Shown: piece by piece, positions 18,331 through 30,300 of the stretch | Layout: each line of letters begins with the position of its first letter | Numbering within the stretch: the first letter of the stretch is position 1 | Translations under genes and position numbers: made by a program | Assembly: GCA_003223135.1 (NCBI GenBank) | Contig: QHXX01000019.1 | Coordinates: forward strand, 1-64,000 | Length of the DNA stretch: 64,000 nt | Source of the DNA: Acidobacteriota bacterium | GTDB taxonomy: Bacteria; Acidobacteriota; Polarisedimenticolia; Gp22-AA2 | Reading direction: 5' to 3' | Notes under the pieces: generated by a model | Told to the model about the DNA's origin: nothing | The model's database searches: none | Seen by the model: only the letters and a program-made list of their open reading frames with translations

Positions 18331-21300
18331 TCAGTACTTGCCCTGGATGCGGAAGAAGTAGCCCCTGGCGGAATAGTCGTTCGCGCTGAACTCGTTGTCG
18401 GTGAAGTCGGTGAAGTTGTAGCCGACGCCGACGCGCAGGTGCTTCAGGAACAGCCGGTTGACCTCGAACAGGTAGCCGTTCGACGAGTCGTCGGCCCCCC
18501 TGTCCATCATCAGGGTGCGGTACTCGAGCGCCGCGTCCCAGGTGTCGCTCAGGTGGTAGTTGAAGCGGTTGATCCACAGGCGCAGGCGGCTCTTGAGGTC
18601 GGCCAGCACCGCCTGGTCGATGGCGCGGTCGCGGATCGCGTACTTCTCCGTCAGCGACAGCCGGCGGTGCAGGTCGACGACCGTCTGCAGCGACAACACC
18701 TGGTCGGTCTTCCGATCGCGCACCGCGCTCTGGCTCGCCGGCGGCAGGTTCTCGATCTGCGTGTAGCGCGCCAGGATCTGGATCCAGTCGTAGGCCACGG
18801 GGCGATAGGCGATGCCGTAGCTCTGCTCGCGGAACAGGGTCTCGTCGGCGCCCGTCACGTTGTCGGTGGTGACGCCGTAGTTCAAACGGCCGAGGAACGT
18901 GAAGTCGCGCGACAGCTTCAGCTCGAGCGCGCTGCTGGCGAGCCATTGGTCGCGATCCGTCGGCGGCGCCGGCAGGCCGGGCGACGGGGCCTCGTCGTGC
19001 CGCAGCTCGAACTTGGAGAAGATCTTGAACCAGGTCTGCGCGTACGAGGCGCTCAGAGAGGCGGCCTGGCGGAGGGTGTCGGGATTCGTCCCGGTGCCGT
19101 TGAGGCGCGTGCGCTCGAAGTTGGCGCCGGTGGTCAGGCGGTCGGTCACCTTCGTGTTCAGCCCGACTACGGTGCTGTTGCTGATCTCCTTGTCGCTGGT
19201 CTTGAACTGTTCTTCCGTGTACAGACGCGTCCTATCGCCCAGGGCGGTGGCGGCGCCGGCCGTCAAAACGCCGGTCATCGCCCCGGTGTGATCGGGCGAC
19301 ATGGCGTACGTGCCGTACAGCAGCGTGCGCTCGTCCACCTTGGTCGTCAGACCGACCAGGGCACCGTTGCCCAGCTCGGTGTCGATCAGCTCCGCCTTCG
19401 CCGTCACCTTCGCGCTGACCTGGGCGTCCACTCCCACCGCCGTCTGCCGCCTCGTGCCCGTGGTCGCGCTCGCGCCGCCGACCTGCTGCAGGAAGTCGTC
19501 CTGGTAGCGCGTATAGAAATCGAGCTTCGCGGTCGGGCGGTAGTCGAATCGGATGGCGCCGATTCCCTCGGCGGTGTCGGGCAGCGCCACGTTGTCGGTC
19601 GACCGGTAGCGGACCTCGACGGTCGTCCCGAACTTTCCGAACGTCTTCTGGCCCTGCAGGGTCGAGGTCAGGATGGTGGCGATCCCCTTCACCTCGTTGT
19701 TGTCGACGAGCAGGTTGAGGGTGCCGGTCTTGCCCATTTTGAATCCGAGGGTCACGCCGGCCTGGTCGCTCTCGTTCTGGGCGACGGTGAAGGACGACGA
19801 GAAGCCGGCATCGATGTGGCGCAGGTAGCCGGTCGCCCGGACCGGGCCCTGCCCGGCCGCGTACTCGAAGCGGTAGGCCTGCGCCTTCTGGTTGGAGAAC
19901 GGCACGCTCTTCTGCGAGAAGTTGAGCCCGCCGTCGGTGGAGACGAACTGCGGCAGGGACTCGTTGGCGCTCTGGCTGAACTCGGCCACGACCGAGGACG
20001 AGCTGCCGATGCGCGCCGTCACGTCGCCCCCCGTAAGCTGGTACGTCCCGGTCGGGCGCTCCTCCTGCACGAAGGTGCCGCCCACCATGACGCGTTCACC
20101 GAGAGCCGTCTTCGCCCGCGCGCCGTACGTGTTCACGTCGATCGCCGAGCCCGACAGGTCGGTGAACTCATAGTCGACGACCACGAAGACCGGATTCCCG
20201 TTCAGGATCCCGTCGTTGATGATCGTCGTGGAGTCGGTCACCGACGAGACGGGAGCGCGGAACAGGATCCGGCCTTCCGCGTAGTCAATCTCGTAATCAA
20301 CGTAATTCCTGCGGGTTACGTTCGCAACCGGGATGCCGGTGATCTTGTCCCGAACCTCCAGGCGGACCTTCTCCGAGCCCGGCACGACCCCCTGGCTGCG
20401 CAGGAAGTACAGCGACCCGCCGGTGCCGGCGAACTCGTCGTGCGCCGGGCGCGTCTCCGGCACGGCGCCGAACACCATCACCTGGCCGAGCGGCTGGCCG
20501 TCCTGGCGCCGCGACAGGCTCTTCCAAGTGGCCTTGCCGCCGTACAGCGAGCGATTGAAGGTGGAGAACTCGTTGCCGGTGATTCCGGAATTGTAATTGC
20601 CCCACTGGGCGGTGCCGTAGGGCGCCTCGAAGAGGACATAGAAGCGCCCCTGGCTGTTGGTGTCGGCGTAGGTCCGGCTCGAGTCGCCGTACACGGGATA
20701 GAACGCGTCGGGATCGAGGTTACGGTAGAACGAGCTGTTGTCCCTCTGGCCCAGGCGCGAGCCGGCATCCTTGAGGTTGCCGTCGCCGGTGTCCATGGAG
20801 GCGGTGATCAGGTACTTGCCCTGGATCCGCCCCTTCAGGTAGAAGGCGGCCCGTCCATCCACGAACAGATCATCCTTATATTTGTCGGGCACCGGGCCCT
20901 CGGTCGTGACCTTGTTGATGGTCGCGTCGCCCAGGGCGACCAGGAAGATGTAGTTGCTGCCCACCTGCACCGGCACGCCGACCCGCCCCTCGGTGCTGTT
21001 CGGCATCGACACGACCACGTCGATCACCGACGGACCCTCGGGCAGCCGGATCGTCCCGGAGAAGGTGCCGTTCGGCATCACCGGCATGCGCCACTTGTTG
21101 ATCGTCACCGCAGCCTTCGCCGGGGCGGTGCCGCGCACGAACAGGTTCGGGCTCGACAGGACGGCGCCGCGCGGCGGCAGCTCGATCGAGAACTGCGGCA
21201 CGGGTTTGCGCACTATGATCAGGTCGAGCTTCTTGTCGACGCCGCTCAGGTTCACGGCGAGGTTGACCAGGCTGGTGTTGCCGTTCGGGGCGACCGCGAC

Positions 21301-24300
21301 CACGCCGAAGGTGTTCTCCCCGACCGCCAGGGGCAGCTGGGTGTCGAACCCGCCGGTCGCCTGGACCTCGACCGCCTCGCCGTCGACGAGCACCTGGTTG
21401 CCCGGCTCCGTGCGGCCGCGCACGCGGATCTTGATCGTCGGGTAGCGCGGCCCGTCCTTCGACGGCGTCGGCTGCATCAGCTTGATCACGTCCTCGCGCC
21501 GGCCGATCTCGAGCTTCACGTCCGTGGTCGGCTCGAGGATGGTGATGGTCGGCAGGGTCACGGTGGTCGCGGCCACGCCGCCGTCCTCGGTCTTGATGCC
21601 GACGTACACGCGGCCGTTGTCCTTGATCGGATCGACGACCGTGCGGAACGAGCCGTCGTCGTCCGCCGGGATCGTCTTGCCGTTCACCACGACCTGGCGC
21701 TCGCCGCTAGTCGAGGTCTCGGCGTAGGTCCGGGCGAGCTCGGTGTCCTCGAGGAGTGCCTTGATCTCGACGCGCCGGTTGCGCGCGCGGCCGGCGGAAG
21801 TGGTGTTCGGCTCGATGGGGCTCGCCGAGCCGCGGCCCTCGCTGGTCAGGCGCTCGCCGTCGATGCCGGCGGCCACGAGATAGGCCTTCACCGCGTCGGC
21901 GCGCATCAGCGACAGTCTGCTGTTCCACTCCGCGGCGCCCGTGTTGTCGGTGTGGCCGCGGACGACGACCTTCTCGTCCGGGTACTTCTTCAGCGTGTCG
22001 GCCACCTCCTTCAAGGTGGCCATGGCGCTCTGATTCAGGACGGCGGTATTGGTCTCGAACGAGGCGCCGGTCAGCTCGAACGAGATGGCGTTGGTCCGGT
22101 TCACCCCGAAGATGCGCAGCGGGCTCTTGGAGAGCGATCCGTCCGTGAACTCGATGGTGAGCTGGTACTGGTAGATCGCCCCGCCCTTGACCAGGTTGCC
22201 GGCCGCGTCCTTGCCGTCCCAGACGATCTGGGTCGTCTTCTGGTCGGTGCCGCGGAAGCCGCGGATGCGGCGCATCTGCGCGTCGAAGACCTCGAACACC
22301 CATTCCTTCAAGAAGCGGTCGTGCGGATACGAGACGCGGAAGACCGCGGGCTTGTCGAGACGGCCGTTGACGATCCGGAGATTGCGCTCCAGGCTCATGA
22401 CGTCCATCTTGACGCGCGTCTTCGGCAGGCGAGCCGCAACACCGTTCACCACGGCCGTCATGTCGTCGAGGTTGCCGAGGACCTCGGCCTGGGCCTCGAC
22501 CTTCTCCTCGGTCACGGCGATGCCGTACGTGCCGGGCCGTCCCTGCTTGATCACCAGAGGCGGCTTCAATCGCGCCCCGAAGTTCACCTTGGCCAAAAGG
22601 CCCGGCGTCAGGGTGACCGTCTGGGCTTCCGGAAGGGTCAGGCCGTCGTTCGGCGGCAGGGTGTGGGTGTTGATCTTGACCAGCCGGTTGCCCGGGCGGA
22701 CGGCCGCGATGTGGTACATGCCATTGCCGTCGGTGACGGCGTAGACGCCGTCCTCCATCGCCACCATGACGCCGCCGACGCCGTTCTCGCCCATCCCCTG
22801 CACACCGTTGCCGTCCTTGTCGTCGAACACCTTGCCGACGATCGTGCCGAGGTCGAACTCGGGGTCCTCGAGGAGGGCCACGGTGTTGTCGGCGAGGGCC
22901 GAGAGCGGCTGCGCGACCGCGTCCTGCGCCCGGACCCGGGTGACGAGATCGCCCAGGAGCGCGCCGGTGTTGACCAGAGCGCGGTAGGTCAGCGTGACCG
23001 TCTGGCCCGGGTTGACGGCACCGACCGGGATGAGCCGCGGTATCGCCAGGGCCGGATCCGGCTGGACGGCGCAGGCCGGCGCGCACAGTGACAGTGTGCC
23101 GGAGAGCATCTGCACGCCGACCGGCAGGAGATCGGTCAGGTCGACGTTGGTGACGGCCAGGGCGGTCGGATTGGTGACGGTGATGGTGTACAGGACGAAA
23201 TCGCCGCGCCGCGCCGCCGGTGTGTCCGACGACACCGCGACCCGCAGGACGTCACCCAGGAACACGGGCGCCGTCAGGGTCGGATCGTCGTCGGCCGGGT
23301 CGGCCGGATTGTTCCCGGTCTCGAGGGCGTCGGCGCGGCCGGGGTCGTCGGAAATGGCGCTGAGCGGACCGGCGGCGGTGAGGCTGCCCTGGTTGCTGAT
23401 CACCGTGCCGCCCGGTGTCGTCCCGTCCACGCTGACGTGGTAGATCAGCGTCACGGTGGTCATGGACGGGATGTTGCCGACGTTCCAGACAAGGTTCGGA
23501 GCGCCCGAGTCGTCGGCGCCGGGGCCGGCGATCGACGCGGCCACGTAGGTCGTGCCCGCCGGAACGGGGTCGCTCACCACGACGCCGCTGGCCGCGCCGA
23601 AGCCGCTGTTCGTGATGGTCATGGTGTAGACCAGCGTGTCGCCCGGGTTCAGGCTGCCGCCGCTCAGGTCGGCCACGGTTTCGTGGAACGCGATCACGGG
23701 ACCCGAGGAGGCGACCACCATGTTCGTCGCGTCGTTCGGAGCGGCGGTGCCCGGGTCGTCCGACACGAGGCTGATGCCGCCGTTGGCCGTCACCTGCGCC
23801 TGGTTGCCGATGACCGCGCCGCCGGCGAGCGGCGTATTGAGCAGGACGCGGAAGGTGACGACCACGTCGCTGTCGGCGCCCCCCGCTCCGCTGAGAGTGC
23901 CGATGGTGACCGAGAGCGGATTCCCCTCGACGGTGACGTCCGCCGGATCGTCCGAGCTGAGGCTGCCGGGGACGAGCGTCGTGTTCGCCGGGATCGCGTC
24001 GGTCAGGACGACGCCCGTGGCATCGTCGTTGCCGGAGTTGGTCACGGTGACCGCGTAGGTGACCGTCTCGTTCTCGAACAAGGGCGCGCCGTTGTCGTCC
24101 ACGGCCGTCTTGCTCGCTCTCAGGACCGGCGCGGAGGAGACCGTGCGCGCCGTGGCGTCGTTCGGCGCCGGCGTCGACGGATCGTCCGTGATGATGCCGA
24201 TGCCGCCGTTGGCGGTGATGGTCGCCTGGTTGCCGATGACCGTCCCGTTCGCCAGGGGGTCGGCGACCTGCACGCGGAAAGAGACGACCACGTCGTTGTC

Positions 24301-27300
24301 GGCGCCGCCCGCGCCGTTGAGGTTCCCGATGGCCACGGTCAGGGGGTTCCCCGGCGACAGGACGTCCGAGGGGTCGTCCGAGGTCAGGCTTCCCGGGACC
24401 AGCGTCGTGTTCGCCGGGATGGCGTCCGAGAGCAAAACACCGGAGGCGTCGCCGTTCCCTGAATTCGTGACGGTGATCGTATAGCGGACGACGTCGCCGG
24501 GTTGCAGGGCGCCGCCGTTGAGGTCGGTGAACGTCTTGGTGGCCGACAGGCTGACCGTCGACGTGACCGTGTTGCTCGTGGCCAGACCGGCGATGAGCGG
24601 CGTCTCGTTCGAGTCAATGCTGTAGGTCGTGTTGGTGATCAGGATGCCATTGGGGAGCGGGCTGTTCACCCTCACGACGAGCTGCACCGAGCCGGAGGCG
24701 CTGGCGGCCAGCGCGCCGATGTTCCAGGTCACGACCCCCGCGGCGAGCGTTCCGCCCGCCGTGGCCGAGACGAAAGTGGTGTTCGCCGGCAGCGTGTCCC
24801 TCACGACGACGCCCGTGGCGTCGGCCGTGCCGGTGTTGACGTACGACAGCGTGTAGGTGATGTTCGATCCGGCGTTGACCGGATCGGGCGCGCCGGTCTT
24901 GCTGACGCTGATGACCGGGGACGAGTTCACCGTCGTGGTCACCGCCACCCCGCCGGTCGGCGCCGTCTCGTTCGAGTCGATGGCGTAAGCCCCGTTGGTG
25001 ATCACCGTGCCGTTGGCCAGCGGCGTCACCACCTGCACGACGAGCTGCACGCTCCCCGAGGCGCTGGCCGGCAGGTTGCCGAGGTTCCAGGTCACGATGC
25101 CCGCCGCGAACGAGCCGCCGCCGGTGGCCGAGACGAACGTGGTGTTCGTCGGAACGGTGTCGGTGATCGCAACACCGGTCGCGTCCGCCATGCCGGTGTT
25201 CGAGTAGGAGATCGTGTAGGTGATGGCGCTGCCGGCGTTCACCGGGTCGGGCGCGTCGGTCTTGGAGATGTTCAGCACGGGCGCCGAGCTCACGGTCGTG
25301 GTGACCGCGGCGCCGGCGGTCGGCGCGGTCTCATTCGAGTCGATTTGGTACGAGCCGTTGGTGATGACCGTGCCGTTCGCCAGCGGGCTGTTCACCCTCA
25401 CGACCAGCTGCGCCGTCGAGGAGGCTCCGGTATTGAGCGCCCCGATGTTCCAGGTCACGACACCGCCGGAGAGCGAACCGCCGCCGGTCGCCGACACGAA
25501 CGTGGTGTTCGCGGGGACGGCCTCCGAGACCACGACGCCGGTGGCGTTCTCGTTCCCGGTGTTCGACCACGACAGCGTGTAGGTGATGTTGTTGCCGGCC
25601 GTCACCGGGTCCGGGGCGTCGGTCTTGGAGATGTTCAGCACCGGGCTCGAGGTCACGGTCGTGGTGGCGTCAGGCCCCGTCTGCGGCAGGATCTCGTTGC
25701 TATCGATGGTCCAGCCGGTGTTGGTGATCACCGTGCCGTTGGCCAGCGGACTGTTGACGCGCACGACGAGCTGGACCGATCCCGAGCCGCCGGCGCTCAC
25801 CGCGCCGATGTTCCAGGTCACGACCCCCGCGGCCAGCGTCCCGCCCGCCGTGGCCGAGACGAAAACCGTGTTCGCCGGCAGCGGGTCGCTCAGAACCACT
25901 CCCGTCGCGTTGCTGGTCCCGGTGTTCTGGTACCCCAGCGTGTAGGTGATGTTGCTCCCGGCAGCGACCGGATCCGGCGCGTCCGTCTTGGTCAGGGTGA
26001 ACCGCGTGTTGGACAGCACCGTCGTGGTTGCGGCCGCGCCGCCGACCGGGGCGGTCTCGTTGCAGTCGATGCTGTAGGTGCCGTTGGTGATGACCGAGCC
26101 ATTGGCGACCGGCGTGTTGATCGACACCACCAGCTGGACGGAGCCCGAGGCGCCGGAGGCCACGGTCCCCAGGTTCCAGGTCACCACCCCCGCCGCCAGC
26201 GTCCCGCCGCCCGTGGCGCTGACGAACGTCGTCCCTGCCGGCAGCGCATCGGAAATCACGACCCCCGTGCCGTCGGCGTTGCCGGCGTTGGAGTACGACA
26301 GTGTGTAGGTGATGTTGTCCGTGCCGGCCACCGCCGGGTCGGGCGCGTCGGTCTTGGAAATGTTCAGGATCGGATCCGAGGTGACCGTGGTGGTGATCAC
26401 AGCACCCGCCACCGGTGCCGTCTGGTTGCAGTCGATCGAGTACGACCCGTTGGTGATCAGCGTGCCGTTGGGGAGCGGGCTTTGGACCTGGACGGTCATC
26501 TGCACCGTCCCGGACGCGCCGGCCCCCAGCCCACCAATGTTCCAGGTCACGACACCGGCCGCCAGCGTGCCTCCCGCCGTCGCCGACACGAAGGTCACGT
26601 TGGCCGGCACGGTGTCCGTGATCACGACGCCCGTGGCGTCCTCGTTGCCGCTGTTCGAGTACGACAGGGTGTAGGTGACGTTGTTCCCCGCCGCCACCGG
26701 ATCCGGCGCGTCGGTCTTCGAGAGGCCCAGGTCGGGGGCCGAGGTGACCGTGGTGGTGATCGCCGCCCCGGAGACCGGCGCGGTCTCGTTGCTGTCGATG
26801 GCGTAGGTCGAATTGGTGATCACCGTGCCATTCGCGAGCGGGCTGTCGGCGCGCACGACCAGCTGCACCGAGCCGGCCGATCCGGCGGACACGATGCCGA
26901 GGTTCCAGGTCACGACTCCCGCCGCGAGCGTGCCGCCTGCGGTCGTCGACACGAACGTGGTGTTCGCCGGGATCGTGTCGGTGATCACCACCCCGGTCGC
27001 GTTGGCGTTGCCGGTGTCGGAATAGGAGAGCGTGTAGGTGATGTTGCTCCCGGCGCTCACCGGGTCCGGCGCGTCCCCCTTGGAGATGGCCAGGACGGGG
27101 CTCGATGTCACGGTCGTGGTGATCGCCGCTCCGGCCGTCGGGGCGGTCTCGGTACTGTCGATGCTGTACGTCGGGTTGGTGATGACCGTGCCGTTCGCCA
27201 GGGGGCTGGTCACCTGCACCACAAGCTGGACCGACGAGGACGAACCCGCGTTCAGCGACCCGATGTTCCAGGTGACCACCCCCGCCGCCAGCGTCCCTCC

Positions 27301-30300
27301 GCCTGTTGCCGAGACGAACGTCGTGTTCGCCGGGACGGTGTCGGTGATGACGACGCCGCTGGCGTTGGCGTTGCCGGTGTTCGAGTACGACAGCGTGTAG
27401 GTGATGTCGCTCCCCGCGCTCACCGGATCGGGGGCGTCCGCCTTCGCGATCGCCAGGACCGGCGCCGATGAGACGGTGGTCGGAGCCATTCCTCCCGCCA
27501 CCGGCGCCGTCTCGTTCGAATCGATGCCGTACGTGGCGTTGCTGATGACCGTGCCGTTGGCCAGCGGGCTCGCCACCTGCACCACCAGCTGCACCGACGA
27601 GGATGACCCGGAGTTCAAAGCACCGATGTTCCAGGTGACCACGCCTGCCGCCAGCGTCCCGCCCCCGGTCGCCGACACGAACGTCGTGTTCGCCGGGATC
27701 GTGTCGGTGATCACGATACCGCTGGCGTTGGCGTTGCCGGTGTTCGAGTATGACAGTGTGTAGGTGATGTTGCTTCCGGCGTTCACCGGATCGGGGGCGT
27801 CCGACTTCGAAATCGACAGGACCGGGAGCGTCGACACCGTGGTCGTGATGGCCGCCCCCGCGATCGGCGCCGTCTCACTGCTGTCGATGCCGTAGGTCGA
27901 ATTCGTGATGAGGGTGCCGTTCGCCAGCGGGCTCGTCACCTGCACCACCAGCTGGACCGACGAGGACGACCCGGCGTTGAGCGCCCCGATGTTCCAGGTG
28001 ACCACCCCCGCCGCCAGCGTCCCGCCCCCGGTCGCCGACACGAACGTCGTGTTCGCCGGGATCGTGTCGGTGATCACGACGCCGCTGGCGTTGGCGTTGC
28101 CGGTGTTCGAATACGACAGCGTGTAGGTGATGTTGTTGCCGGCGATGACCGGGTCGGGAGCGTCCGTCTTCACGATCGCCAGGACCGGCGCCGACGACAC
28201 CGTGGTCGTGATGAGAGCACCCGCCGCCGGCGCCGTCTCGTTGCTGTCGATGCCGTAGGTCGCGTTCGTGATGAGCGTGCCGTTCGCCAGCGGGCTCGCC
28301 ACCTGCACCACCAGCTGGACCGACGAGGACGACCCGACGTTCAGCGCGCCGATGTTCCAGGTGACCACGCCCGCGGCCGGCGTCCCGCCCGCCGTCGCCG
28401 ACACGAACGTCGTGTTCGCCGGGATCGTGTCGCTGACGACCACGCCCGAGGCATTGGCCGTGCCGGTGTTCGAGAAAGACAGCGTGTAGGTGATGTTGTT
28501 GCCGGCCACGACCGGATCGGGGGCGTCGGTCTTCGAGATGGTCAGGGTGGGCGTCGCGGACACCGTCGTCGTCACCGCGGCCCCTGACACCGGCGCCGTC
28601 TCGTTGGAAGTGATCTGGTAGGTCGCGTTGGTGATGACCGTGCCGTTCGCCAGCGGGCTCGCCACCTGCACGACGAGCTGTACCGTCCCCGACGATCCGG
28701 CGTTCAGCGCCCCGAGGTTCCAGGTGACCACGCCGGCCGCCAGGGTGCCGCCCCCCGTCGCCGACACGAACGTCGTATTGGCCGGGATCGTGTCGGTGAT
28801 CGCCACGCCCGAGGCGTTCATGTTCCCCGCGTTTCCGTAGGACAGCGTGTAGGTGATGTTCGCGCCCGCAGCGACCGGATCCGGCGCATCGGTCTTCGAC
28901 AGGGTGAGCACGGGGGCGGAGGTGACCGTGGTCGTCGCGTTCGGCCCCGTCTGCGGCAACGACTCGTTGCTGTCGATGGTCCATCCCGTGTTGGTGATCA
29001 CGGTGCCGTTGGCCAGCGGGCTGTTCACCCGCACGACGAGCTGCACGGATCCGGAGGACCCGGCGTTCACGGCGCCGATGTTCCAGGTGACGATCCCGGC
29101 CGCCAGCGTTCCGCCCGCCGTCGCCGAGACGAAGGTGGTGTTGGCCGGCAGGCTGTCGCTGATGACGACGCCCGTGGCGTTGTTGGTCCCGACGTTCTGG
29201 TAGCCGATCGTGTAGGTGATATTGCTTCCCGCCCCCACCGGGTCGGGCGCGTCCACTTTGGTCAGGTTGAAGCGCGGATCCGAGAGGACCGTGGTCGTGA
29301 TGGCGGCGCCGCTCGTGGGCGCGGTCTCGTTGCAGTCGATGGCGTAGGTGGCGTTGGTGATCGTGGTGTCGTTGGCGAGCGGGGTGTTGATCGGCACGAC
29401 GAGCTGCACGGACCCGGAGCCCCCGGCGGCCAGCGCGCCAACGTTCCAGGTGACCACACCGGCCGCCAGGGTGCCGCCGGCCGTCGCCGACACGAAGCTG
29501 GTGTTGGCCGGCACGTTGTCGGTGATCACAACTCCGCTCGCGTTCGCCGTTCCGGTGTTCGAATACGACAGCGTGTAGGTGATGTTGTCGGTCCCCGCCA
29601 CCGCGGGATCCGGAGAGTCGGTCTTGGAGATGTTCAGGATCGGATCCGAGGTCACGGTGGTGGTGATCGAAGCCCCTGCGAGCGGCGCGGTCTCGTTGCT
29701 GTCGATGTTGTACGCGCCGTTCGTGATCAGGGTGCCGTTGGGGAGCGGGCTCCCGACCTGGACCACCAGTTGCACAGACCCCGAGCCCCCGGCGGCCAGC
29801 GCGCCGACGTTCCAGGTGACCACACCGGCGGCCAGCGTCCCCCCACCGGTCGCCGACACGAACGAGGTGTTCCCCGGCACGGTGTCGGTGATCACGACAC
29901 CCGTCGCGTTGGCGTTGCCGGAGTTCGAGAAGGAGATCGTGTAGGTGATGTTGTTCCCCGCCGGAACCGGGTCCGGCGCGTCGGTCTTGGAGATCGCCAG
30001 AACCGGCGACGACGTCACCGTCGTGGTGATCGCCGCCCCCGCCACCGGAGCGGTCTCGTTCGAATCGACGTTGTAGGCCGCGTTGGTGATCACCGTGCCG
30101 TTGGCCAGCGGGCTCGCCACCTGGACCGTCAGCGTTCGCGTCATGGTCGCCCCGGCGGCGAGGATTCCGACGTTCCAGGTCACCACACCGGCCGCGAGGG
30201 TCCCGCCGCCGGACGCCGACACGAAGCCGGTGTTCGCGGGCACCGTGTCGGTGACCACGACGCCGGTCGCGTTGGCGTTGCCGGTGTTGCTGAAGCTCAG

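Noticed and set aside
17701-23091. 1,796-residue plus-strand ORF antisense to the giant gene, and others such as 24502-27471 and 29770-31104
   Set aside because: GC-rich codon bias leaves the antisense frame open. The translations are Arg/Ala/Gly-rich without domains, and the minus strand carries a clear domain-bearing gene.
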